Assembly: GCF_013127955.1 (NCBI RefSeq)
Contig: NZ_CP053435.1
Location: forward strand, 3,162,001-3,226,000
Direction: 5' to 3'
Source: Spirosoma taeanense
GTDB lineage: Bacteria; Bacteroidota; Bacteroidia; Cytophagales; Spirosomataceae
Length of the DNA stretch: 64,000 bases
Below the pieces are notes generated by a model, which was given only the letters and a program-made list of their open reading frames with translations, did not search any database and was not told where the DNA came from. Position numbers and translations under genes: made by a program. Positions 53,728-61,673 of the stretch are shown here, piece by piece (position 1 is the stretch's first letter; each line of letters opens with the position of its first letter).

Positions 53728-54057
53728 TTTCGGGACCGGTTTCTGGCGCACATGGGCCAGCGGCTCCTGCCCATCGACGTAGCAGAGGTCGCTTATTACT
53801 TCTCGGCCAACAAGCTAACGTACCTGAAGACCTACGCTGATAAGCAGTACGTGCTTGATTATTCGCTGGATGAACTCGAACACATCCTCGACCCACGCCG
53901 GTTCTACCGCGCTAACCGGCAGTTCATCGTCAGCCTTAAAGCCGTGCAGAAGATTTATCTTTACTTCACCAGCAAGCTGAAAGTGGACCTCAATCCGGCG
54001 GCTGAAGAAGACTTTGAATTATCTGCTTGGCGACCCACTCCTTTGGTAGTGGCTTAG
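53728..54057 (+). pseudogene. LytTR DNA-binding domain relic (response regulator)
   Basis: The frame reads RDRFLAHMGQRLLPIDVAEV, AYYFSANKLTYLKTYADKQY, DYSLDELEHILDPRRFYRAN and RQFIVSLKAVQKIYLYFTSK, which is a good LytTR domain. There is no receiver domain in front; the upstream sequence has no protein-like pattern. The end (RPTPLVVA, stop at 54055) leaves the family pattern just where the 22-bp inverted repeat begins (54045). Probably a dead partner of a LytS kinase. Confidence 0.65.
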
Positions 54058-54129
54058 GTGCGTTGAAACAGGAGACTGCTTTTGAGACCATTCACAAAGA
54101 TGCCGACTCAACGCACCTAAGCCACTACC
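54045..54129. repeat. 85-bp element with perfect 22-bp inverted repeat
   Basis: Left arm GGTAGTGGCTTAGGTGCGTT plus GA (54045-54066) and its exact complement (54108-54129) with a 41-nt centre. The left arm carries the stop of the LytTR relic and the right arm the stop of the serine-hydrolase gene, each within GGTAG. It could be a small non-autonomous mobile element, or a strong bidirectional terminator. No target-site duplication is seen. Confidence 0.7.
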
Positions 54130-55612
54130 GTCGAAACATTAACCCACCAATCATTAACGTTTCGACGCGTCCAGAGACATTCAGGGTAAAGTGGGCCGTT
54201 GCTTTGCCGTTCCACGCTTTATCGTAGGTACCGCGAAATGTGTCGTAGTGCCAATGCGGCAACGTCGCTTTTAATACATTGTTGATGTTGAACGATAGCC
54301 GATCTCCTGTAACCAATACTTCTGCTTCACCGTACAGCGGACTGGTATATCGTCCCGCGTAAGCGTCTAGCGGTAAAGATGGTTTCGTGTTGGCCACCCG
54401 CTTCGCGTTTACAGCAACTTCCGCTTTTCGCTCCTGAGCATTTAAATTATCGTAGAGTGTTTTAAACTCGGTGTTCCAGTCGCGGGTGCCACCCAACGCA
54501 AACCAGTCAAGCGTTTTATAAAGCAGCGCATGTCGTCCTTCGGCATGGTCGAGGTTCCCAAAGGCGAACACACCTAACTTGGCTTCGGGGAGTTGAGCCG
54601 TAATGGCAGTCAGTCCTGCTAGGCTACCCGTATGGAAATTCACCTTGTGGCCCCGATAGTCGTGCTGATACCAGCCTAGGCCATACGTAAACCAGTTGGG
54701 TTTAAGAATCTGCATGGTTGCATACTCGTCATCAGGTACCATCGTTTGTGGTCTAAAGATTTCCGTCCAGGTAGCTGGTTTCAGCAACCGTCCACCGGCG
54801 TATTTGCTACTGTCGAGCATGCAGATAAGCCACTTGCTGATATCGTCGGCTGACGACCAGACTGCTCCTGCCGAGCCAACTTCGCTGTCGGGGCCAAAGT
54901 CAATGACCCGGATAGTATCGTTGATACGGAAGTGCGGCCGGGTCAGGTTATCGTCTTTGATATAACCCCGTTTAGGCACCGTCCGGGTCATGCCCAGCGG
55001 CTGAAAAATCCGTTCGCGAATGGCTTCCGCCCAGGTCTTACCCATCAGCCGTTCGATGATACGTCCGGCGGCCGAGTAGAGCGTGTTCTGATAAATAAAA
55101 CCCGATCGCATTGAGTAGCTTGGCTTCACCAGCACCATGCGCCGAAACATTTCGTTAACCGGAATATTCATGGCACCTGTAAAAAAGTCGGTGCCACCTA
55201 CGCCCGTATCATGAATCAGTAAATCGCGGATGGTCACTTGCTGGGTTACGTACGAATCCTGAAACTGCAACTCGGGCAGGTACTTATAAACCGGGTCATT
55301 CCAGCTCAGCTTACCTTCATCGACCAGCATACCCATCAGTGCAACGGTCATGGCTTTTGTGGTCGACGCACACGCGAACAGCGTCTGGGTATCGACCAAA
55401 TCGGGCTTGGCTAGTTCACGCACGCCGTAGCCTTTGGCGAAGATGACCTGTCCGTCTTTCACTACTGTAATCGACAGCCCAGGTATATCCCACTGCTTAC
55501 GAACGGTTTCAACATACTGATCGAAGGCCTGAACCTGTTTCGAAATGGACGTTTTCTGAGCAAGGGCGTTATGGAAGACAAGGGCAATAAATAAAAGAAA
55601 GTAGGATTTCAT
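54125..55612 (-). CDS. Class-C beta-lactamase-like serine hydrolase
   Basis: A 495-residue exported serine hydrolase. Signal peptide 1-18. Catalytic motifs: S83-T-T-K86 (SxxK), Y174-Q-N176 (YxN) and HTGS near residue 330. The C-terminal part (about 400-495) is a lipocalin-like DUF3471 domain. Members are peptidases or esterases as often as true beta-lactamases. It is last in a three-gene operon; only 1 nt separates it from the class-A gene. Its stop lies in the inverted repeat at 54108-54129. Confidence 0.92.
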   Translation of the reverse strand: MKSYFLLFIALVFHNALAQKTSISKQVQAFDQYVETVRKQWDIPGLSITVVKDGQVIFAKGYGVRELAKPDLVDTQTLFACASTTKAMTVALMGMLVDEGKLSWNDPVYKYLPELQFQDSYVTQQVTIRDLLIHDTGVGGTDFFTGAMNIPVNEMFRRMVLVKPSYSMRSGFIYQNTLYSAAGRIIERLMGKTWAEAIRERIFQPLGMTRTVPKRGYIKDDNLTRPHFRINDTIRVIDFGPDSEVGSAGAVWSSADDISKWLICMLDSSKYAGGRLLKPATWTEIFRPQTMVPDDEYATMQILKPNWFTYGLGWYQHDYRGHKVNFHTGSLAGLTAITAQLPEAKLGVFAFGNLDHAEGRHALLYKTLDWFALGGTRDWNTEFKTLYDNLNAQERKAEVAVNAKRVANTKPSLPLDAYAGRYTSPLYGEAEVLVTGDRLSFNINNVLKATLPHWHYDTFRGTYDKAWNGKATAHFTLNVSGRVETLMIGGLMFRR

Positions 55613-55613
55613 A

Positions 55614-56675
55614 TCAGCGCGAGGAGGTGGATAAAGCCGTGGGCTGAAACAAAAAGAAATCGTAGAGGGTGCGGGTCAGGTGGGCGATTGTTTGCTCCCG
55701 TTCGGCCAACGGCCGGGTCGAATACCCAACAAAGACAGCAATAGCCAGGTGCCCTGCGTCGCCCGGCAGGGTGATGATGCCTACATCGTCGGTGGCGGTT
55801 TCGTCCAATGAACCGGTTTTATGGGCTATGATGGTTGCTGGCGGCAGGTACCCTTTTAGTCGGTTAACCCCACCCCGGCAGCGTTGCATAACAGCCAGTA
55901 AGGTATCCCGGCTAGCCGGTTGAAGCGCCTTACCCCGGTAGATTTGGGCCAGGAGGTTAACCATCGCTTCGGGTGTTGATCGATCGCGCGGATCGTTGTT
56001 AAACTTGGTAACGGCCGCTTTGCGCGCTTCTGGTGTGAGGCCCTTGCTCAGCCGGTCGTAAAAGCCAAGCGTCCACTGATCGGCGGGCGGTAAGGTAACG
56101 CCTTCGAGATCGGCCAATAGCTGAATAATTGACCGGTCTACGGACATGCCTTGAATGCCCAGCGTCCGTAATCGGTTCATTACTGCCTGCGGGCCACCCG
56201 CCAGCCGAAGCAGAATATCCGTTGCCGAATTGTCACTAATGACCATCATCAGCTCTAGCAGGTTCTGTACCGACAACTGAACACCGGGTTTGGCAAACAA
56301 CACGTCCAGCGTACCGCTACCCGGATGCAAGTCGGCAGGTTGCAGATTAGTCATGGTCATCAGCGACAGTTCGCCCTGCTCGATGCGGTGGAACAACTGA
56401 GCAGCAATGGCTACCTTGACCGTACTTGCCATTGGAAACGCCTGTTGAGCATTCAGATTGATCTGGCGACCGCTCTCCAGGTGCAGGGCACAGACACCAA
56501 CGGGTCCCTTTGCTAATTTGGCAATGCGTTCCAGTTCCTGCTCCAACCGTTGGGTAGCTACGTCTATGCTCTGAGAATGAGTAGTTTTAGTTTGGGCGCG
56601 AGCTGGCAGCGTCGTGAGCAATATACCCACCGCTACCAGGCCCACTCGAATAGACGAGTAGATGGCTTGTTTCAT
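55614..56675 (-). CDS. Class-A beta-lactamase
   Basis: A 353-residue exported enzyme: signal peptide about 1-28 (ends ARAQ), S84-T-V-K87, SDN at 147-149, and the HKTGS motif with K286-T-G. STPEAM is at 233-238. The glutamate that acts as general base in class A is not obvious at the expected distance from SDN, so the omega-loop may be divergent, as in the Bacteroidota A2 subgroup; beta-lactamase activity is therefore likely but not certain. It stands between a PLP lyase and a serine hydrolase. Confidence 0.88.
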   Translation of the reverse strand: MKQAIYSSIRVGLVAVGILLTTLPARAQTKTTHSQSIDVATQRLEQELERIAKLAKGPVGVCALHLESGRQINLNAQQAFPMASTVKVAIAAQLFHRIEQGELSLMTMTNLQPADLHPGSGTLDVLFAKPGVQLSVQNLLELMMVISDNSATDILLRLAGGPQAVMNRLRTLGIQGMSVDRSIIQLLADLEGVTLPPADQWTLGFYDRLSKGLTPEARKAAVTKFNNDPRDRSTPEAMVNLLAQIYRGKALQPASRDTLLAVMQRCRGGVNRLKGYLPPATIIAHKTGSLDETATDDVGIITLPGDAGHLAIAVFVGYSTRPLAEREQTIAHLTRTLYDFFLFQPTALSTSSR

Positions 56676-56712
56676 AGTCAGAAAAAAAGTGAATGAATCT
56701 TACCTTAATAGC

Positions 56713-57897
56713 TTATGGCAGCTTCGCCAAGGCCTGATCGAGATCAGCAAGTAGATCGTCGACGTTTTCGATACCAACCGAGTAGCGAACTAGCCCTTCG
56801 GGAATACCCAACTGAGCCCGTTGCTCCGAAGTAAGCTCAACGTGGCTGGTAGTGCGCGGAGGTCCGGCCAAGGTACTGACTGATCCCAGGCTGGCCGCCA
56901 GATGCACGAACCGTAACGCTGGCAAAAACTGCTTTACGGCTTCATAACCCGCCTTAAGCGAAAAGCTCATCATACCGCCAAATCCCGACATTTGTGCCTT
57001 AGCGATAGCATGCCCAGGGTGCGTTTCCAGTCCAGGATAAAAGACGGCTTCTATTTTCGGGTGGTCGCTCAGGTAACGGGCAATCCGCATCGCTGACGCG
57101 TTCTGGCGCTCAATGCGCAATTCCAGAGTTTTCATTCCTCGTGCGATCAGATAAGCCGGTTCAGCCTGCAAACTGGCCCCGTTGATTTCCCGAAAGCGAA
57201 AGACTTTTTCGACCAGTTCCTGCTTACCGCACAGCACACCACCCATGGCGTCGGAGTGGCCACAGAGAAATTTGGTGGCACTATGCACTACTAAGTCCGC
57301 TCCGAATTGAAGTGGGTTCTGGTTGATCGGTGTCGCAAACGTATTGTCAACTACAACGCCCGCACCTACTTGCCGGGCCGCTGCTGCCAGGCGTTTTATA
57401 TCGACAATCTTAAGCGTTGGATTGGTGGGTGTTTCCAGGTAAAGCAAGTCACAACCCTGGGCAATTTGTGCTTCTATTTGCTCATGGTCGGTCGTATCGC
57501 AGAGCATTACCTCGACACCATAATGGGGTAGGAAATCCAGAAATAATCGACTGGTGCCGCCGTAGGTATCTTTAAGCGATACCACCCGCTTGTCAGGGCC
57601 TAACAAAGCAAACAGCGTGTTGCTGATGGCACCCATGCCCGTTGCAAAGGACGTAGCCGCTTCAGCTCCTTCCAGAATACGAACTTTCTCTTCGAGGACA
57701 TGCACCGTTGGGTTAGTGTTACGGCTGTAGATGTGTCCTTCCACTTTTCCGGTTGCTACAGCGTGCCACTGATCTAAATCGCGGTACGCATAGGTAACAC
57801 TGTTGACAATAGGTGGGGTAGTGGCTCCCTCAACAAAAGGCTTGGTTTCTCCCGCCCAGACGGATGCGGTGCCTTTTTGGGCGTCAAATTCATTCAT
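56713..57897 (-). CDS. Cys/Met-metabolism PLP-dependent enzyme (CGS/CGL-like)
   Basis: A 394-residue enzyme of the cystathionine gamma-synthase/lyase family. PLP features: YSRNTNPTVHVLEEKVR, ATGMGAIS near 85-92, ETPTNPTLK around 155-163, DNTFATP, and the Schiff-base lysine K209 in HSATKFLCGHSD. Family members act as cystathionine synthase, cystathionine or methionine gamma-lyase, or O-acetylhomoserine sulfhydrylase; the exact activity is not readable. The gene leads the beta-lactamase operon; 37 bp separate it from the class-A gene. Confidence 0.93.
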   Translation of the reverse strand: MNEFDAQKGTASVWAGETKPFVEGATTPPIVNSVTYAYRDLDQWHAVATGKVEGHIYSRNTNPTVHVLEEKVRILEGAEAATSFATGMGAISNTLFALLGPDKRVVSLKDTYGGTSRLFLDFLPHYGVEVMLCDTTDHEQIEAQIAQGCDLLYLETPTNPTLKIVDIKRLAAAARQVGAGVVVDNTFATPINQNPLQFGADLVVHSATKFLCGHSDAMGGVLCGKQELVEKVFRFREINGASLQAEPAYLIARGMKTLELRIERQNASAMRIARYLSDHPKIEAVFYPGLETHPGHAIAKAQMSGFGGMMSFSLKAGYEAVKQFLPALRFVHLAASLGSVSTLAGPPRTTSHVELTSEQRAQLGIPEGLVRYSVGIENVDDLLADLDQALAKLP

Positions 57898-58247
57898 GTA
57901 GTGCGTTTCAGGTTATTTGATCAACAAATTAGGCCCAAAACGAATTAGACTAGTGAGAGATAACAACTTTATTTTTAATGGCAGAAAGCAAACTTAGGCC
58001 GGGTTACAGGCTTACTTTACTTATAACTTCCATAAAAGCTGGGTTCTTTTTGTGTTGTCTGGGGAAAATTTGACGTAATTATTAAAAGAGAAGCAAAAGT
58101 AAAGTATCAATAAGCTATTTTCATTTAATGGATTGCCTGTTTATTTGCATACCATTAAAGCGGCAACCTTAAGATGGTCCAGGTTTGACGCACAGTCTAG
58201 GTGCTTAGTTTAGTCGTCTATGTCGAAACCGGCCCATCTCAAGGTGG
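57898..58247. other. AT-rich promoter region, no gene
   Basis: Upstream region of the PLP-enzyme gene. No S-adenosylmethionine riboswitch signature was seen and no clear promoter box was assigned. Confidence 0.5.
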
Positions 58248-58590
58248 ATGGCTGATCATAAGCAGGTTAGCCAACGTAAAGCCTGCCGATGGGTGGGTCT
58301 CAGCCGCAATGTCTTTGCTGAACCAGTACTCATCAGAGAAAAGATAAGGCGCTGATAAGCCAGATTGAGCAGTTGGCTCGACGGCACAAACATTGGGGTG
58401 TACCTAAGATTTATCGTCAGTTGCGTAAGAAAGAAGCCTTCAGTGAGATAGGTAATAGCCTTGTTTACTGACGTTCGCCTACTCGTTATCCTTACCGGAG
58501 ATGGTCCGGCTACCCGATACATCACCGCCGGTTGCCCCCGGATTATCGCCCATGTTCCCACCCGATCAAGTCGGACCATCAGGAGCCTAC
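58248..58590 (+). pseudogene. Broken IS3-family transposase (OrfB) relic
   Basis: ATG at 58248 opens VSQRKACRWVGLSRN, the start of an IS3-type orfB. It breaks at a stop near 58350 and continues in another frame as ALISQIEQLARRHKHWGVPK and IYRQLRKKEAFSEIGNSLVY. The DDE catalytic core is missing. Terminal inverted repeats were not found. It marks an old insertion at the edge of the plastic region. Confidence 0.65.
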
Positions 58591-58667
58591 TGTCTGATTA
58601 ACATTTTCATAACCATACATTGATTGTTGTTCTTTCGACTGGTTCTGGTAGATGGTTTACGTTGAAC

Positions 58668-59327
58668 TCAGACCATTTGTCGCGCTTTTTCCAATAAATC
58701 CATGACCTCCTTGTCGGTTGTCTGGGAGAAGTCTTCGTACCATTCACCGACGCCGTAGAACGGTTTAGGCGTCATCAGGCACACCATCGCATTCGCTTCC
58801 CGACGAAACTCGGCGCATACCTCCTCTGTAGCGACAGGCACGGCTATTACCAGTTGCGCGGGCTGCTGCTGCCGTAAAGCCAGGGCCGCTACCCGCATGG
58901 TTGCCCCGGTGGCCAGTCCGTCGTCTATGAGAATAATGGTCTGCCCCTCCACTACGAGTTCGGGCTGGCCGATCCGGTAGGCCCGCTCACGCCGTTCCAG
59001 TTCGCGGCTTTCGCGTTCGGTCACCTGCTCAATCTGTTCATCCGTAATTTTTCCTGCGTTCACAATGGACTGGTTCAGTATCCGGATCGGTTTACCCGTT
59101 GTTCCACCCGAAGCCACGGCCCCCATCGCCAGTTCGTCAAAGCCAGGGACGCCTAGTTTCCGCACAATAAACACGTCGAGCGGTGCTTTCAGCCGCAGAG
59201 CCACTTCATAGGCCACCGGTACGCCCCCCCTGGGCAGGGCCAGGATCAGCACGTCGGTCTGGCCGGCATAATTCAATAACTGCCCCGCCAGCAGGCGGCC
59301 AGCCTCGCTTCGATCAAGGAATTTCAT
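58668..59327 (-). CDS. Type-I phosphoribosyltransferase-like protein
   Basis: A 219-residue protein with the PRPP-binding motif IILIDDGLATGATM around residues 130-143 and LALPRGGVPVAYEVALRL at about 29-46. This is the group of stand-alone phosphoribosyltransferases often annotated as ComF-unrelated PRTases; the base is unknown. It has an ATG start at 59327. The gene is single on this strand. Confidence 0.88.
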   Translation of the reverse strand: MKFLDRSEAGRLLAGQLLNYAGQTDVLILALPRGGVPVAYEVALRLKAPLDVFIVRKLGVPGFDELAMGAVASGGTTGKPIRILNQSIVNAGKITDEQIEQVTERESRELERRERAYRIGQPELVVEGQTIILIDDGLATGATMRVAALALRQQQPAQLVIAVPVATEEVCAEFRREANAMVCLMTPKPFYGVGEWYEDFSQTTDKEVMDLLEKARQMV

Positions 59328-59656
59328 ACCTGCTTTTCCGGCGTTTTAATCCGGTTGAAACGGCTTCGATAAGCAATCAGATACTCCTAGCCGTATCAAT
59401 CGGTACGGAGGCTGATTGTTGCCGAACAAGGTCAAAAATTTATTCTTATTTCACCTTCAACAAATTCAATATACTGACGTACAGAGCTTTGCCAGTAAGC
59501 ATGACAAACCAGCTGATCAGGCTTTTTAGCCGTTTCAGGCGCTTGTTTTATCAGTTGATGATTCAGAGAGTGGGTTCCGGCGGGGTTAATTGAAAACTTT
59601 GCATCGTCAGTTTAACGAAGAGCTGGCGAACGTAAACAACCCTAGAACTACCGAAA
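59328..59656. other. Divergent intergenic region, no gene
   Basis: About 330 bp with no supported gene. It must carry the promoters of the two flanking genes, but no box could be assigned with confidence. Confidence 0.5.
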
Positions 59657-60184
59657 ATGAAAACCCCTTTCCTCTTTTCAGCTCTCAAGGCAGCATTAAT
59701 TGGACTATTACTGGTAACGGCCTCCTGCAAACACGACACAGACGTTGTTACGCCCGATGGCAGCACTAGTGGCTCATCGCTGGCCTTCGTTGGCAAGAAT
59801 CTGCGCATGACAGCCCTGGCGCTTGAGCCCGCTCAGGACCTCGACGGCGATGGCAAGATAGACAACGACCTGCTCCAGTTCCTGCCCGACTGCGCCCGCG
59901 ACAACACCATTCGCTTTGATAAAGACGGCCGACTGTCCGGCGACGAAGGGAAGCAGGTTTGCCCGAGCACAGGCGACGAGGAAGGCCCAACCAGCGTAGA
60001 GCCCAGCACCTGGTCGTACAATGCCCAGACGCACATTCTCCGCATTGTCAACAACGGCGATGCGACAAACGTAACCGAGTGGGAGGTTGTCGAGCAATCG
60101 GCCAGCGGCTTAAAAGCTAAAATACGGATGACTTCCGATGAAGGCGCTACGCTGAAGATGGTGATGACCTGGAAAACAGCCTAA
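59657..60184 (+). CDS. Lipocalin-like lipoprotein
   Basis: A 175-residue lipoprotein: signal MKTPFLFSALKAALIGLLLV, lipobox TASC (cysteine about 24). After a short linker the domain begins with LRMTALALEPAQDLDGDGKI, where DLDGDGKID is a calcium-loop-like stretch, and continues with beta strands (WSYNAQTHILRIV, WEVVEQSASGLKAKIRM). It fits the lipocalin-like Bacteroidota lipoproteins. Ligand unknown. Confidence 0.75.
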   Translation: MKTPFLFSALKAALIGLLLVTASCKHDTDVVTPDGSTSGSSLAFVGKNLRMTALALEPAQDLDGDGKIDNDLLQFLPDCARDNTIRFDKDGRLSGDEGKQVCPSTGDEEGPTSVEPSTWSYNAQTHILRIVNNGDATNVTEWEVVEQSASGLKAKIRMTSDEGATLKMVMTWKTA

Positions 60185-60246
60185 TTGATTGACAACTGAT
60201 TGCATTTCGTAAAACAACATCCATAAACCTCTGAACAACAAAAACT

Positions 60247-60615
60247 ATGAACGCCTTTTTTGCCCTGTTACTGGTCGGCACGCTGCACACCAGCCTATCC
60301 GCCGAAACGCCTTCGCATACAACCTCTTCGTATGTTGCCAATGAAAAAATGGCCGTTTGGGTCTCGTCCGACCAAAAGGTTCATCTGGTTCTGGGTCCTG
60401 AAAGCACCAGCGCCGAAGTTCGCTTGGTTGACAAGCACGGCGAATACCTCCAGCAGCGGATTAAGGTGCACGATCGGGCGGTTCGCCAGAATTATGACCT
60501 GTCGGCGCTGCCAAACGGTACGTATGAACTCCAGGTGCGGACTGGCCAGCAGACTATCCGCAAAGCGATCGTGATCAGTCAGCCAGCTGCCCAGCGCGTC
60601 GTTACGATCTCGTAA
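60247..60615 (+). CDS. Small exported protein with C-terminal beta domain
   Basis: A 122-residue protein with a signal peptide (MNAFFALLLVGTLHTSLSAE), then a beta-rich domain with LPNGTYELQVRTGQQTIRKA, resembling the C-terminal sorting-type (T9SS type A) fold or a small Ig-like domain. It lies 62 bp behind the lipoprotein gene in the same direction. A 20-bp hairpin terminator follows. Confidence 0.7.
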   Translation: MNAFFALLLVGTLHTSLSAETPSHTTSSYVANEKMAVWVSSDQKVHLVLGPESTSAEVRLVDKHGEYLQQRIKVHDRAVRQNYDLSALPNGTYELQVRTGQQTIRKAIVISQPAAQRVVTIS

Positions 60616-60630
60616 GCTAACGTACTCAAT

Positions 60631-60672
60631 ACTAAAAAACGCTTCCTGATCAATCAGGAAGCGTTTTTTAGT
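60631..60672. terminator. Strong bidirectional terminator
   Basis: ACTAAAAAACGCTTCCTGAT pairs with ATCAGGAAGCGTTTTTTAGT, about 20 bp, with runs of A and T within the arms. It lies between the convergent exported-protein gene and the FHA gene. Confidence 0.85.
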
Positions 60673-60687
60673 ATATCAGACAGGGAT

Positions 60688-61581
60688 TTACACCAGTTCA
60701 AACAGCAGCTTTGCCTCACCGCCCAATTCAATCTGATCGCCGGGATTGAGGACGTAGCCCATACCGGGGATGTCGGCCCGCTCGATGGTATCGTCCGGGT
60801 GCAGGATTTTGGTTTTATTCCCGGCGGTTGGCAGCCCGCCCAGATCGGCAAAGAGCCGGTAACGGTGCTGAGCTGCATCGTAGCGAATGCTGGCGTGCTG
60901 CCGGCTGACCGCCAGGTTCGGATCGCCCCGTTCGGGGTCGAAGTCTGGATCGTTGGCATCCACAAATACAATGTCATTGGTGCGCACCCGACCGGTTGCC
61001 GTCTGCACGGTATGCCCGCGCCCAATGCAGTAGTCGGCTTTAACTGCCGGGTCGAGCAGGTAGGTTTCTTCGGCAGTCTGCCCCGTCAGTACCCGCACTT
61101 GCCCCCGGGCTGCAACCTCATATACCTTCGTTTTAGGATGAACAACTGTCAGCCCCAGATTGCCCGACCGGTGAGTAGCCTCGGCGGGCAGCGCATCCCG
61201 AACGATTTGCCACTCAAACTGCCAGTTAGGCGCAAGCCGGATATAGTGATTCGCCAGATGCCGGTTCAGCTCCTCCTGAAAATGGCCGGGCTGGCTGGCA
61301 TACAGCACCACAGATAACAGTTCCTCCTCATCCGGATTGGGGCAAAGGGCCCACAGCCGCAGCGCAACCGGCGGGTTTTCGGTCTCAGTAGCGTAGGGAG
61401 CCAGCTTCTCCACAATAAAGCGAATCAGGGCTTCCCGCTTCTGCGGAGCGGGCGGCAGTTTCGGCACAACGGGTGGTGCAACGTCTTCTACGGGCGTTGG
61501 CGCGGGCTCACGAACGGCCGCCGGTTCATTGGGGACCGCACCTAAGCCAAACAATCGTTTAACGTTTTCAAGTAAACTCAT
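60688..61581 (-). CDS. FHA-domain protein
   Basis: A 297-residue soluble protein. A Pro-rich linker at about 18-48 leads into a middle domain (about 50-170), and the C-terminal FHA domain spans about 185-297, with CIGRGHTVQTATGRVRTNDI and AVSRQHASIRYD, the phosphothreonine-binding Arg and Ser/His. FHA proteins dock phosphothreonine from Ser/Thr kinases. It follows the SEDS-PBP fusion gene by 92 bp on the same strand. Confidence 0.9.
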   Translation of the reverse strand: MSLLENVKRLFGLGAVPNEPAAVREPAPTPVEDVAPPVVPKLPPAPQKREALIRFIVEKLAPYATETENPPVALRLWALCPNPDEEELLSVVLYASQPGHFQEELNRHLANHYIRLAPNWQFEWQIVRDALPAEATHRSGNLGLTVVHPKTKVYEVAARGQVRVLTGQTAEETYLLDPAVKADYCIGRGHTVQTATGRVRTNDIVFVDANDPDFDPERGDPNLAVSRQHASIRYDAAQHRYRLFADLGGLPTAGNKTKILHPDDTIERADIPGMGYVLNPGDQIELGGEAKLLFELV

Positions 61582-61673
61582 TGTGAATGATGTTCAGATT
61601 AAGAATCGGTTCGGGGTACCAGACCGCCAGGCAATCTGCCGAATCAATAACGGATACTATAACCTTTGTCTGA

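Noticed and set aside
57898-58200. S-adenosylmethionine riboswitch before the PLP enzyme gene
   Set aside because: No SAM-I or SAM-II core signature could be found by eye in the leader.
59504-59593. 30-codon frame starting MTNQLIRLFSRFRRLF
   Set aside because: Amphipathic and basic, but short, isolated and with no conserved partner to support it.
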